The translations under genes were made by a program, and so were the position numbers. From NCBI RefSeq assembly GCF_030296615.1, contig NZ_AP027732.1, forward strand, positions 496,001-560,000: DNA of 64,000 bases, read 5' to 3'. Within the stretch, counting starts at the first letter, position 1; each line of letters begins with the position of its first letter. Shown here piece after piece: positions 28,223-37,282 of the stretch. The notes beneath the pieces are model-generated. The model was not told the DNA's origin, searched no databases, and saw nothing but the letters and a program-made list of their open reading frames with translations. Source of the DNA: Frondihabitans sucicola (GTDB lineage Bacteria; Actinomycetota; Actinomycetes; Actinomycetales; Microbacteriaceae).

Positions 28223-29349
28223 ATGGTCGAAGCGAACTTCTGCGTCTACCCGTGGGATCTCGCGAGCGACGGAGCGGGCGACCGGATCGCTGCGACGGGT
28301 GCGACGGCCGTCGCCCTCGCCGGCGGGTACCACGCGGTTCGAGCGGCGACCCCTTCGATCCTGCTCGCCGCTTCGTCACGGCACCCCGGACCGCCCTCTA
28401 CACCGGCACCTCCGCCGCGACCTGGTCGGGGCTGAGTGCGGGCGACGCGACGGAGTGGGCCGGGCCCGACTCGTTCGGGCGGGCTCGCGACGCGGCCAGG
28501 GGTGCTGGGCTCCGCGTGGAGGCCTGGATCGTCCTCAGCCACGTCGACGCGGTTGCGGCGCCGCCCTCGTCACGCGTCACGGACGCGTTCGGCGACACCT
28601 TCGACTACGCGCTCTGCCCGTCGTCGCCCACGACCCGGGCCTACGTCCGCGACCTCGTCGCGAACGTCACTGCCGCCGCCGACGTCGACACCGTCGTCCT
28701 CGAGGCGGTGGGGCCGCTCGGCGCCGACCACAACTTCACTCACGAGAAGACCTCGGGCGCCGACTGGACGACCGTCGAGCGCCAACTCCTCTCGATCTGT
28801 TTCTGCGAGCACTGCCGGCGGGCGTACGACGAAGCCGGGAGCGGCCTTGAGGCCGCAGGGCTTGCCGCGCGGGTTCGCGCGCTCCTGGCGCCCGGAACGG
28901 GTGCGGCCCACGACCCGAACCCGTCGCGCCTGCTCGGCGACGCCGCCTCCGGCGTCCTGCGCGTCCGCCAGGCGTCCACGCGTGCCGCGCGAGAGAGCGT
29001 CGAGCAGGCCGCGGCGGCCAACGGCGTGACGCGCGTGCGGTACCACGCGAGTGCCGACGACTGGGCGACCGGGCCATTCACGGCGTTGGCCGCCCTGGGT
29101 GATCAGCCGGACGCCATCCTGCCCTCGGCGGAGATCCTCGGAACCGACATCGAGGCGGTCAGAACGCGCACCGGCAGGCTCTCGGCCTACACGTCGGCGA
29201 TGCCGCCCCGAGCGATCGACGGCATCGGCGCTCTCATCGACGAGACGGCAGCGACGGGGGTCGACGAGGTGATGATCTACCACGCCGGGCTGCTCGGCCC
29301 GTCGAGGTGGGAGCGAGTGGCACAAGCGATTCGACGCGTCGTCGGCTGA
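28223..29349 (+). CDS. hypothetical TIM-barrel-like protein with CFCEHC motif (one frame break)
   Basis: The protein starts MVEANFCVYPWDLASDGAGDRIAATGATAVALAGGYHAVR and continues after the break at the run of four C at 28350-28353 as AATPFDPARRFVTAPRTALYTG. The repaired length is about 375 residues. The alternating hydrophobic strands and segments such as GLRVEAWIVLSHVDAV, DTVVLEAVGPLG, SICFCEHCRRAYDEAG and TGVDEVMIYHAGLLG look like a sugar-enzyme-type barrel with a Cys pair. I cannot name a family with certainty. It has no signal peptide and no operon partner, and is divergent from the secreted-protein gene across a 90-bp AT-rich region. Confidence 0.72.
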
Positions 29350-29542
29350 CGCGCGCCGCGTCGAGATCGCTCCACCGACGCGGTGGCCGGCCCTGAAGGG
29401 GACGTCCCCCGGCTGTCCCCCCTAAGGCCGACACCCGGGTTGGGGGATGTGCGTCCGGCTCTCGACTGGTTTTCTTGAGGCTAGAAGTCGAGGGCGGTGG
29501 GACGCCCGACCTTCATTGAAGCCGCCGGGCGCGGCCGACGTT

Positions 29543-29607
29543 GTGATGCCGGAATTCGGGCCGGCATCAACACGGGTGATACCGGAATTCGGGCCGGCAT
29601 CACCACG
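29543..29607. terminator. duplicated palindrome between convergent genes
   Basis: Two 33-bp tandem units, each with the palindrome GATRCCGG-AATTCGGG-CCGGCATC, at about 29543-29575 and 29576-29607. Each can form an 8-9 bp stem. They lie between the 28223-29349 gene and the convergent MFS gene ending at 29662, so a bidirectional terminator is likely. The rest of the gap 29350-29542 has no gene and no strong signal beyond GC-rich sequence. Confidence 0.55.
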
Positions 29608-29661
29608 TCGGTCGCGCCGAACCCTTGCGCTTCCGTCGGCCCCCTCGTCGGTCGGCGCTCG

Positions 29662-31035
29662 TCAGCGGTCGGTCGACCCCGTGGGAATCGCGCGACCGCT
29701 CACCGCGAGGGCGAGCACCGCGACGGCGAGAGCCACACCGAAGCAGGCGACGAACGCGCCGGGATCCTGCGCCCCACCGAGCAGACCGAACGCTGCGCCG
29801 GTCAGAGCGAGAACCACGGCGGCCCCGGCCGAGTCGGCGATGGTGAGCGCGGACGAGTTGAAGCCGCGCTCGTCGTCGCCGGACCAGCGCAGCACCAGCA
29901 CCGAGAAGCGCGGATACATGAAGCCCATTCCGAAGCCGGTGAGCGTCCAACCGACGATCAGGACCGCCGGGTGCACGTGCCAGATCGGCGTGACCACGGC
30001 GGAGACCACGCCCACGACGACGAGCGTGATGCCGATCCGGATACCGAGCAACTGGGTGACCCGATCGCCGAGCCGCCCCACGAGCCAGCTGGCCAGAGCC
30101 CAACTCACGGAGCCGACCGTGAGCGTGATGCCCGACGCGGCAGGCGAGAAGCCGTAGTGCGCGCTGAGAAGGTACGGAATGTAGACGTCGCCGCCGAGGA
30201 ACGCCGCCCCGACCAAACCGCGCAGGAGGACCAGGGTCGGCACCCCGGCACCGGCTCGGAGCGTCCGCGCGGGGAGCAGCGGCCGCAGAGCCACCGCGAG
30301 GACCAGCACGGACGCGACGACCACCGCGACCGACACGGCGACGGGGAACTCCGACAGCAGGTTGAGAGCCACGACGGCAGCGGCCGCCGCGCCGGACCAG
30401 AGGATCCTGCCGGCGCTCCACGGCACGACTGCCTCGCGCGGCGCCAGCCTGCGAAGGCTCGGAGCGATCATCGCGAAGGCCGGAACCGCTGCCACCATCG
30501 CACCGAGGAAGACCCAGTGCCAGCCGAAACGCTCCGTGACGGTGCCGGCGATGACGGGGCCGACGAGGCCCGGCACGACCCAGGCGGCGGCGAAACCCGC
30601 GAAGACGGAGGGGTGGAGACGGGCCGGATACAGCTCTGACACCATCACGTAGAGGCCGACGATCAACGCGCCGGAGCCGAACCCCTGCACCAGTCGGCCC
30701 ACGAGAAGGACGGTCATGGTGGGGGCGGTGCCGACGATCAGGAGCCCGATCGCGAACATCAGCGTCGACGAGATCACGACGGACCGAGGGCCGCTGCGGT
30801 CGGCCCAGTTGCCGGCGAACACCATTCCGACGAGGCTCGTCGCGAGCGGCGCCGCGAAGGTGAGGGAGTACAAGGCCTCGCCGTTCAGCTGGCGGCTCAC
30901 CGTCGGCATCACGGTCGTGACCGCCAGGGACTCGAACGCGGCGATGCCGATCAGCGCGACCATGCCGAGCGTGGCGAGGAGGTAGTGCCTGCTGAGGACG
31001 CCGCCCGGGGAGGTGTCGACAGCAGCTTTGCTCAT
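29662..31035 (-). CDS. MFS transporter
   Basis: Membrane transporter of 457 residues with 12-14 predicted helices and a short N-terminal tail (MSKAAVDTSPGG). Motifs are IAAFESLAVTTVMPTVSRQL, FAGNWADRSGPRSVVI (motif A) and GRLVQGFGSGALIVGLYV. GPVIAGTVTERFGWHWVFLG is motif C. It is closest to the EmrB/QacA drug exporter group in layout, though shorter. No regulator is adjacent. Its promoter region holds a seven-base tandem repeat (31081-31142) about 45 bases upstream of the start. Confidence 0.92.
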   Translation of the reverse strand: MSKAAVDTSPGGVLSRHYLLATLGMVALIGIAAFESLAVTTVMPTVSRQLNGEALYSLTFAAPLATSLVGMVFAGNWADRSGPRSVVISSTLMFAIGLLIVGTAPTMTVLLVGRLVQGFGSGALIVGLYVMVSELYPARLHPSVFAGFAAAWVVPGLVGPVIAGTVTERFGWHWVFLGAMVAAVPAFAMIAPSLRRLAPREAVVPWSAGRILWSGAAAAAVVALNLLSEFPVAVSVAVVVASVLVLAVALRPLLPARTLRAGAGVPTLVLLRGLVGAAFLGGDVYIPYLLSAHYGFSPAASGITLTVGSVSWALASWLVGRLGDRVTQLLGIRIGITLVVVGVVSAVVTPIWHVHPAVLIVGWTLTGFGMGFMYPRFSVLVLRWSGDDERGFNSSALTIADSAGAAVVLALTGAAFGLLGGAQDPGAFVACFGVALAVAVLALAVSGRAIPTGSTDR

Positions 31036-31080
31036 CCGATCAGCCTACGGCCGGGCACGGGGTCGCGTCGCCCTCTGCCC

Positions 31081-31142
31081 GGGGCCCGGGGTCCGGGGCC
31101 CGGGGCCCGGGGCCCGGGGCCCGGGGCCCGGGGTCCGGGGTC
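31081..31142. repeat. seven-base tandem repeat (GGGGCCC)n
   Basis: About nine head-to-tail copies of GGGGCCC, two of them reading GGGGTCC. The repeat lies 46-107 bases upstream of the minus-strand MFS start, in its presumed promoter or leader region. Copy number may vary through slippage, changing promoter spacing or leader structure. This is inferred from sequence only. Confidence 0.85.
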
Positions 31143-31183
31143 TTGCCCGCAGTCGGCTGCACGCCGACGACCGGGCCACGGTC

Positions 31184-31263
31184 GGTAACTCAGGGTGCAA
31201 GCCGCGCGCCGCCCCGACCCGCGGGGCAACCGCCGGCGGCGCCGGCTTGCACCCTGAGTTACC
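31184..31263. repeat. hairpin-repeat copy C, perfect 20-bp arms
   Basis: GGTAACTCAGGGTGCAAGCC at 31184-31203 is the exact reverse complement of GGCTTGCACCCTGAGTTACC at 31244-31263, across a 40-nt loop. It ends ten bases before the stop of the antitoxin-like gene, on its 3' side. Relative to the copies at 2.6-3 kb, both arms carry matching changes (GGTTGC to GGGTGC and GCAACC to GCACCC), which keeps pairing intact. Confidence 0.9.
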
Positions 31264-31272
31264 GACGCACGA

Positions 31273-31485
31273 CTAGTTGTCGCCGACCTTCTTGTCGGCT
31301 TCGTCGCGCGCCGAGTCGATCTGATCGTGGAACTTGCCGCCGGTCGCCTTGTCGACCGCACCTGCGACGCCGTCGAGGAGCTTGTCGCTGATGCCCTCGG
31401 CCTGCTCGCTCTTGAGCGCGTCCTTGACCTTGTCGTCGCCCAGGAACTCCTGAGCTTTCTTTGCGATGTCGTCGAATCCAGCCAT
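31273..31485 (-). CDS. MT0933-like antitoxin family protein, 70 aa
   Basis: Short helical charged protein: MAGFDDIAKKAQEFLGDD..., then GVAGAVDKATGGKFHDQIDSARDEADKK. The KATGGKF/Y-D-x-ID pattern is the mark of the Rv0909/MT0933 antitoxin family. ATG 31483-31485 is used; the longer frame has no ribosome site. No partner toxin gene is adjacent, so it may be an orphan, as is common in actinobacteria. It is cytoplasmic. A perfect 20-bp hairpin follows its stop by ten bases. Confidence 0.8.
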   Translation of the reverse strand: MAGFDDIAKKAQEFLGDDKVKDALKSEQAEGISDKLLDGVAGAVDKATGGKFHDQIDSARDEADKKVGDN

Positions 31486-31682
31486 GGTCCTGCCACCCTT
31501 CGTGCTTCGAAACCCACTCCTGTGAGCATTCGTCACACTAGCCCCGTGCGCGACGGCCGTCACGGCTTTTCGAGGGAAACCTCTTGCCAACGGAGGGTGT
31601 CCACGCGATGCTGAGATCTGTTGCGTCGCCCCGCCGCAGCGGTGATCACGAGCGGGGCCGTTCACCGGTGCGAAGGAGCATC

Positions 31683-32234
31683 ATGAGCATCCACGATCCT
31701 CGAGTGGCAGCGTCCCCTGCGGGCCCAGAACTCCCGCTGTTCGGCTGGCGTGCGCGCCACCGCCGCAAGAAAGAGGAGGCGCTCCTCGTCCGCGAGGCGG
31801 AGTGGGCCACCGAGCAGGCCCGGCTGCAGACGATCCTCGGTGAGGCGCGACGACTCGTCGAGGAGAACTGGATCCGCGGCGCCTGGTTCGCCGTCCGCGA
31901 CGCCAGCGGTCGGACCAGGCTGGTGCGCGGTGGCCGCGCCATCATGCTCTCCGACAACCAGATCGTGGGATCCTGCGTCGTCGGGTCGGTCATCCGGGCC
32001 GCCGGCGGCACCGCAGCCGCGCACGAGCAGTCCGTGCAGCGCGTCCTCGACGCGGTGTGGCACGCACTGCGCGAGCCCGAAGACGCACCCGTTCAGTGGT
32101 GCCCGCCGCCGATGACGCGCGTGCAGCACCTCCGCGACCTCACGCGGTGGAACGACTACGAGGCGCGCTCGGCCGACGAGGTGTCGTCCCTGCTGCTCAC
32201 CGCCGAGAGAGTGGTCCTCTTCTCGGAAGACTGA
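31683..32234 (+). CDS. hypothetical protein, 183 aa
   Basis: I do not recognise the family. The ATG at 31683 follows AAGGAG at a good distance. The N-terminus is basic (RARHRRKKEEALLVREAEW), followed by a helical segment, then ENWIRGAWFAVRDASGRTRLVRGG and a segment with MLSDNQIVGSCVVGSVIRAAGG. The middle part resembles DUF6197-type proteins in its W-x-x-x-x-F/Y and VVGAI-like pattern, but this is tentative. There is no signal peptide. It stands alone, divergent from the antitoxin-like gene. Confidence 0.72.
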   Translation: MSIHDPRVAASPAGPELPLFGWRARHRRKKEEALLVREAEWATEQARLQTILGEARRLVEENWIRGAWFAVRDASGRTRLVRGGRAIMLSDNQIVGSCVVGSVIRAAGGTAAAHEQSVQRVLDAVWHALREPEDAPVQWCPPPMTRVQHLRDLTRWNDYEARSADEVSSLLLTAERVVLFSED

Positions 32235-32335
32235 GCGAGGTCGGGCGACGACGGGGCGAGGACGTACCGGCGCGGGCCGGGACGCTGCTTCCCAGCGAAC
32301 CTTCAGTAGGCTGAATCCGACCTGGAGGGAGTTCC

Positions 32336-33438
32336 ATGGCCACCCGCATTCGCTCACTCGCGCCCGTCGCGATGCCCGTGATCGCACTCATCGCACTTGT
32401 GGCGACCTACCATCGGCATCTGTCGACCGGGTTCGCGATCCTGGTGGGGGCGATCCTGATCGGTGCCGTCCTCGCGGCCGTGCATCACGCCGAGGTCGTC
32501 GCGCACCGCGTCGGAGAGCCCCTGGGGTCGATCGTCCTGGCGGTCGCCGTGACCATCATCGAGGTCGGGCTGATCATCACGCTGATGCTGGCCGGCGGGC
32601 ACAACGTCGAGACGCTCGCCCGAGACACCGCGTTCGCGGCCGTGATGATCACCTGCAACGGAATCGTCGGCCTGTCGCTGCTGCTCGGCTCCGTGCGGCA
32701 CGGGCTCCCCGGTTCAACCGCGAAGGAACAGGTGCCGCCCTCAGCGTCGTCGCGACGCTCGCCGTGCTGACCCTCGTGCTCCCGCGCTTCACCACGGGCG
32801 CCTCCGGCGGCCGATTCACCGGGTTCCAGCTGGCGTTCATCGCGGTCGCGGCCCTGGCCCTCTGGCTCGCGTTCGTGTCGACCCAGACCGGGCGGCACCG
32901 CGACTTCTTCCTGCCCATCAACGAGGCGAAGCCGAAGCTCGACGATCCCGACGGCAGCGACGACCACGCCGATCCCCCGACCAACCGTGCGACGGTGATC
33001 AGCCTGATCCTGCTCGTCGTCTCGCTGCTGTCGGTCGTGCAGCTGGGCCACACCGTGCAGCCGAACATCGAGTCGGGCCTCGCCGCAGCCGGCATCCCGA
33101 GCACCTTCGTCGGTGTCGTCATCGCTTTCATCGTGCTGCTGCCCGAAGGCATCGCCGCCTCGCGGGCAGCCCTCGGCAACCGCCTTCAGACGAGCCTCAA
33201 CCTCGGTTACGGCTCGGCCATCGCCAGCATCGGCCTGACGATTCCGGCCATCGCCGTCGCCAGCATCTGGCTCGAGGGGCCGCTCGTCCTCGGCCTCGGG
33301 TCGGTGCAGATCGTGCTGCTCGGCGTCACGCTCCTCGTCAGCACCCTCACCGTGGCACCCGGCCGCTCGACTCGGCTGCAGGGCATGATCCACCTGATCA
33401 TCCTGGCGGCGTTCGTCTTCCTGGCGATCAGCCCGTAG
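32336..33438 (+). CDS. chaA: calcium/proton antiporter, CAX/ChaA family (one frame break)
   Basis: Exports Ca2+ or Na+ in exchange for protons across the cell membrane. The family motif GSIVLAVAVTIIEVGLIITLML, with its acidic residue in the membrane, is clear in the N-terminal half. The second half has GVVIAFIVLLPEGIAASRAALGNRLQTSLNLGYGSAIASIGLTIPAIA, the matching repeat with PEG. The frame breaks at the run of four C at 32707-32710; one extra C joins GLPRFNREGTGAALSVVATLAVLTLVLPRF. The repaired length is about 367 residues, normal for ChaA. GGAGGG precedes ATG 32336. Confidence 0.9.
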
Positions 33439-33470
33439 GAGGCCGCGCGCTCACCGGCCGCGCAGGCAGC

Positions 33471-33974
33471 TCAGGCCGGAACGACGAGGCACGTCGACGT
33501 CGCGGTCGCGAGCAGCCGGCCGTCGGCGTCCGAGATGGTCGCCCGAGCCGTACCGGTGCGGCGCCCCGCGTGATCGGTCGTCGCCGTGATGGTGACGGGG
33601 CCCGTCTCGACGCGGATCGGCCGCAGGTACCTGACCTGCAGGTCGAGCGTGGTGATGCTCGACCCCGCCGGAAGATGGCTCTGCACCGCGTACCCGATGG
33701 CCGTGTCGGCCCAGGTCGCGATGACGCCCCCGTGGACCGTCCCGATGGCGTTGTAGCCGAACTCGTGAGGCTGCGCCAGGATCGTCGCCGTCCCGACCGA
33801 CGCCTCGACGAGGGCGAACGACAGCGTCGACGCCACCGGCGCCTGAGGGATCTCGCCGTCGACCATGCGCTGCAGGAACTCCATCCCCGAGGTCGACGGC
33901 GCCGCGTCCGCGATGGGAGCAGGATCGCTCCAGGTGTATTCGCGTCGGCGTTCTGGATACTCGTCGGAAGTCAC
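33471..33974 (-). CDS. PaaI-type hotdog thioesterase
   Basis: Hydrolyses acyl-CoA or aryl-CoA thioesters. The 167-residue protein begins at GTG 33972-33974 with a charged N-terminal extension. The hotdog core is GYNAIGTVHGGVIATWADTAIGYAVQ, with the HGGV...D pattern of the PaaI group, followed by TTLDLQVRYLRPIRVETGPVTI. It is cytoplasmic and probably a homotetramer. It is divergent from the MpaB-like gene and converges with the antiporter gene, so it has no operon partner. Confidence 0.9.
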   Translation of the reverse strand: MTSDEYPERRREYTWSDPAPIADAAPSTSGMEFLQRMVDGEIPQAPVASTLSFALVEASVGTATILAQPHEFGYNAIGTVHGGVIATWADTAIGYAVQSHLPAGSSITTLDLQVRYLRPIRVETGPVTITATTDHAGRRTGTARATISDADGRLLATATSTCLVVPA

Positions 33975-34060
33975 CCGTCGACTCTACGTCCCGGCGAACG
34001 ACACGCGTCGCCTACACCGGCACCCGCGGTCCTCCGAAGTAGGCGAGGTACTCTGCGATC

Positions 34061-34863
34061 GTGCCAGCCCGCGTCGATCCTGCTTCCGAGGCCGTGATCC
34101 TCGCGGGGGCGGGCCGCGCGATCCTGCTGCAGCTGGCCTCCCCCAGGTCGGCCACGGAGTCGCCAGGCACAGCGGCTTCGCCGAGAACCCGATGGCGCGA
34201 CTCCACGGCACCCTGATGTACGTCTACGCCGTGATGGCCGGGACCCCGGACGACCGCGCGCTCGCGCAGCGCTACGTCCGGCGGATGCACGAGCCCGTGC
34301 ACGGCGGTGGGTCGGGCGGGGTGCCGGCCTACGACGCGCGCGACCCCGAACTGCAGCTGTGGGTGGCGGCCACCCTGTACGACACGGCGATCCTGGTGCA
34401 CGATCGCGTCCTCGGGCATCTGCCCGAGTCGCGCGCCGACGCGCTGTACGAGCGCTACGCCGCCCTGGGGACCGCGCTCGAGGTGCCGCCGCAGTCGTGG
34501 CCCGCGGATCGGGGCGCGTTCGCGCGGTACTGGCAGGATGCCCTCGCTCGGCTGTCCGTGGACGACACGATCCGAGCACAGGCCGATGCCCTGTGGAAGG
34601 CGACGAAGGCTCCTCGGTGGGTGCGGCTCCTGATGCCCCTCAACCGTTTCATCACTGCCGGATTTTTGCCGCCCGAACTCCGCGCCGCCTACGGCCTGCG
34701 CTGGACGGCGCGCGACCAGCGCCACGGGGATCTGCTCTGGCGCCTGGTGCAGGTCGTGTACCCGAGGCTGCCGGTGCGCCTGCGGACGTGGCCGCAGCGC
34801 TACTACTTGAAGCGGCTCAGGCGCGCCGGGCGAGGGGCGGCGCGGGGGCGCGTCGCGGCTTAG
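34061..34863 (+). CDS. MpaB/DUF2236 family oxygenase-like protein (one frame break)
   Basis: Member of the ER-bound oxygenase mpaB family, also called DUF2236, probably heme-linked. The start GTG 34061 gives VPARVDPASEAVILAGAGRAILLQLA. The frame breaks at the run of five C at 34140-34144; one extra C gives SPQVGHGVARHSGFAENPMARLHGTLMYVYAVMAGT. The family signature VRRMHEPVHG and WVAATLYDTAILVHDRVLG follow, with PDRGAFARYWQD. The repaired length is about 267 residues. It is followed by a 57-bp tandem repeat. Known relatives act on latex, terpenoid or lipid substrates. Confidence 0.87.
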
Positions 34864-34884
34864 GTACCGGCTGGGGCGCGGCGG

Positions 34885-35029
34885 CTCGCGGCTTGGGTGC
34901 TGGTGGGCGCGGGGCTGCCCGGAGCCGGTCTGGACAGCCGCCTCGCGGCTTGGGTGCTGGTGGGCGCGGGGCTGCTCGGAGCCGGTCTGGACGGCCGCCT
35001 CGTGGCTTAGGCGCCGGTGGGCGCGGGGG
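34885..35029. repeat. 57-bp tandem repeat, 2.5 copies
   Basis: Units begin CTCGCGGCTTGGGTGCTGGT at 34885, 34942 and 34999. The first two are nearly identical; the third is diverged and overlaps the last 23 bases of the minus-strand gene ending at 35007. The unit length of 57 bp is 19 codons, so copies on the minus strand keep frame. The repeat sits between convergent genes and probably arose by duplication of the gene's 3' end. Confidence 0.8.
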
Positions 35030-35954
35030 ACGTGGAGGCCTGGCCACGGCGAGCGCGGTAGATCTCGAGGCCGGCGTCGGCGGCGGCGAGCAACGGAACG
35101 CGCAGACCGAACCCCTGGGCCCGCGCAACGAGGTCGCCCAGGATCTGATCGGCCTCGACCTCGAGGCCCGCCTCCCGATCACGGAACAGCGACGTCGTGA
35201 AATCCGAGCCGGGCTGGGTGAGCGTCCGCTCGGCCTGCTGGTAGGCCTTCTCGCGGGGTGCGTGTCCGGCCGCGGCCGCGACCGAGGCGCACTCCGCCAC
35301 GATGGCGCGGGCCGTCGCAGCGCCGTTGGGCACCGACTCGATGGTGCCGACGTCGCCGCCGAGCAGCGTGGTCAGGGCGCCGCCGGCCGCCAGCACGAAC
35401 CACTTCTCCCAGAGGGCCTGCCGGATGTCGCCGCTGAGCCGGGCGTCGAACGGGGCGCCACTCAGGGCTTCGTGCACTCGCGTGATCCGGGCGGAATCGC
35501 CCCCGGCGAGTTCCCCCACGACGATCGTCTGCAGCGGGCCGAGCTGCTTCACGGAGCCGTCCACAAGCGTCGCCGCGACGAAGCAGAGGCCGCCGACCAC
35601 GGCCTCCGAGCCGAACCGCTCGCTCAGGAGATCGAAGTGCCGCATGCCGTTGAGCAAGGGCACGATCGTCGTCTGCGGGCCGACGGCGGGCGCGATGTCG
35701 TCGAGCGTGCCTTCGAGCGCGAACGACTTCACGCAGAGGAGGACGAGGTCGAAGGGCTCGGTGATGTCGGCGGCGACGACGACCTGCGGCTCGGAGACGC
35801 GGACATCACCGTCGATCGCGTGGAGGGTGAGGCCGTTGCGGAGGGCGGCGGCGCGGCGCTCCCGAACGAGGAACGTCACGTCGCGACCTGCCGCCGCGAG
35901 ATAACCACCGAAGAAGCCGCCGACGGCGCCTGCGCCGACCACCAGGATTCGCAT
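35007..35954 (-). CDS. ketopantoate reductase family protein (PanE/ApbA)
   Basis: NADPH-dependent 2-dehydropantoate reductase family, 315 residues. The Rossmann motif MRILVVGAGAVGGFFGGYLAAAGRDVTFLVR opens the protein. LVLLCVKSFALE and VPLLNGMRHFDLL follow, then the catalytic-lysine helix DIRQALWEKWFVLAAGGALTTLL. It is cytoplasmic. A second, divergent homologue is encoded directly upstream. Many actinobacterial members are paralogues that do not make pantoate, so the substrate is open. Confidence 0.9.
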   Translation of the reverse strand: MRILVVGAGAVGGFFGGYLAAAGRDVTFLVRERRAAALRNGLTLHAIDGDVRVSEPQVVVAADITEPFDLVLLCVKSFALEGTLDDIAPAVGPQTTIVPLLNGMRHFDLLSERFGSEAVVGGLCFVAATLVDGSVKQLGPLQTIVVGELAGGDSARITRVHEALSGAPFDARLSGDIRQALWEKWFVLAAGGALTTLLGGDVGTIESVPNGAATARAIVAECASVAAAAGHAPREKAYQQAERTLTQPGSDFTTSLFRDREAGLEVEADQILGDLVARAQGFGLRVPLLAAADAGLEIYRARRGQASTSPAPTGA

Positions 35955-35992
35955 GGTGACACGCTACCGGCGGAGGTCGCGGGGTCTGCGGC

Positions 35993-36082
35993 GGCAACTC
36001 AGGTTGCAAGCCGCCGCGCGGCGTGGCCGCGGCGCGGCGCGGGCCGCGCGCGGCGTGACCGCGGTCTCCAACCTGAGTTACC
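35993..36082. repeat. hairpin-repeat copy D
   Basis: GGCAACTCAGGTTGCAAGCC at 35993-36012 faces GGTCTCCAACCTGAGTTACC at 36063-36082. The outer 13-14 bases pair, with one G-T position; the inner ends have diverged. The block ends 15 bases after the stop of the downstream-reading minus-strand gene at 36097 and lies between two ketopantoate-reductase homologues. Confidence 0.85.
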
Positions 36083-36096
36083 GGCGGCGACCGACG

Positions 36097-37149
36097 TCAG
36101 TCGGCCGACACGGACGCGTGGTCGACCTCGTCGAGCGCCGCCGAGACCTGGTCGACCGTCATCGAGGCCGCTCCGGCACCCGAGCCGGCGGCCTGGCGCG
36201 CGAGCCGCTGCACCTCCGCGTTGAGCGGCGCCTCCAACCCGTGGAGCCTCGCCATCAGCGCGATCTCGCCGTTCAGGTAGTCCGTCTCGATCGAGCCGGT
36301 GCCACGCTGGATCGACTGCCACGACGATCCGCCGAAATCGCCCTCGAGGCCTGGCACGGGCCGCACGTCGAAGGAGTCGCCTCGCCACGCCTCCTCATCG
36401 TCGGCTGTCGGCCAGGTGATCCCGGCGGCCGTGTAGATCTCGACGGCCTCCGCTTCGAGGCGCGCGCGGAGGTCGTCGGTGCCCTCTACAGCCGGGCCCA
36501 AGAGAGCCTGCAGCGCGTTGCCCAGGTTCGAAAGAAGCTTGCGGTGCTTCCAGCGCATGACGTCGTCGGCGAGGAAGATCTGGAAGGTCGACCCCGTCCA
36601 ATCGGCTTCGAGGGTCGCCAGGAGCTCGCGGTCCGCCTCGGTGGCCTCCGCCGCGTAGCGACCGACCACGAAGGTCCCACTCGACGGTGCGATCCGCACG
36701 ACCACCTCGCCCGGAGTGAGGTGCACTCCGGGAAGCCAGACGCACACGGCGAAGACACGCGCGAAGTGGCGCAGGGCGATCCGCTCGCTCTCGATGCCGT
36801 TGAGGGCGGTGAAGGCCGGCAGGATCGCGCCGGCCGACCCGACGAAGGTCCTCCCGTCGTGCACGGGCTGGTCGGCCCACTCGCGGAGGGCCTGCTCGAC
36901 CTGTTGAGTCTTGGTGGCGAACACGAGGACGTCGTCGATCTGGAGGTGGACCCCGGCAGCCGAGGAGGCGAGGGGAAGACGAATCACCGTGTCGTCGTCT
37001 GGGGAGCGCACCCGAAGTCCGGCGGCCTCGATGGCGTCGCCGTGATCACCTCTCGCGATGAGAAGGGGCGGGTTGGTGGTCGAGTGCTGTGCGAGTCGTG
37101 CGGCGACGACCCCTCCGATGGCTCCGGCGCCGATGATCACGTATCGCAT
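36097..37149 (-). CDS. ketopantoate reductase-like oxidoreductase, second homologue
   Basis: Rossmann-fold enzyme of 350 residues that starts MRYVIIGAGAIGGVVAARLAQ at ATG 37147-37149. DVLVFATKTQQVEQALREW and FVGSAGAILPAFTALNGIESERI correspond to the NADP loop and the PanE N-loop. MRWKHRKLLSNLGNALQALL carries the lysine region. It is longer than typical PanE (about 300) through an extended C-terminus. It shares only modest similarity with the gene downstream, so it is a paralogue with a different substrate. No pantothenate-pathway gene is adjacent. Confidence 0.87.
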   Translation of the reverse strand: MRYVIIGAGAIGGVVAARLAQHSTTNPPLLIARGDHGDAIEAAGLRVRSPDDDTVIRLPLASSAAGVHLQIDDVLVFATKTQQVEQALREWADQPVHDGRTFVGSAGAILPAFTALNGIESERIALRHFARVFAVCVWLPGVHLTPGEVVVRIAPSSGTFVVGRYAAEATEADRELLATLEADWTGSTFQIFLADDVMRWKHRKLLSNLGNALQALLGPAVEGTDDLRARLEAEAVEIYTAAGITWPTADDEEAWRGDSFDVRPVPGLEGDFGGSSWQSIQRGTGSIETDYLNGEIALMARLHGLEAPLNAEVQRLARQAAGSGAGAASMTVDQVSAALDEVDHASVSAD

Positions 37150-37282
37150 GGTTCCACCCTGGCATGAGCTCCTGTCAGCTCCCCGGGGCGGGTGTTTCTG
37201 CACAGGGCGAGGTCCGATCGAGTTGTCCACAGCCGGGCTTCCCTGCTCAGCGAGGCGGCCAGCGGTTCGCGACGGTGGCTGC

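Noticed and set aside
31273..31485. Complete toxin-antitoxin module around the MT0933-like protein
   Set aside because: The neighbours are an MFS transporter and a hypothetical protein without a toxin fold; the antitoxin-like gene appears alone.
35007..37149. Pantothenate biosynthesis locus
   Set aside because: Two PanE-like paralogues are present but no panB, panC or panD is near, and one is unusually long. Pantoate synthesis is not supported.
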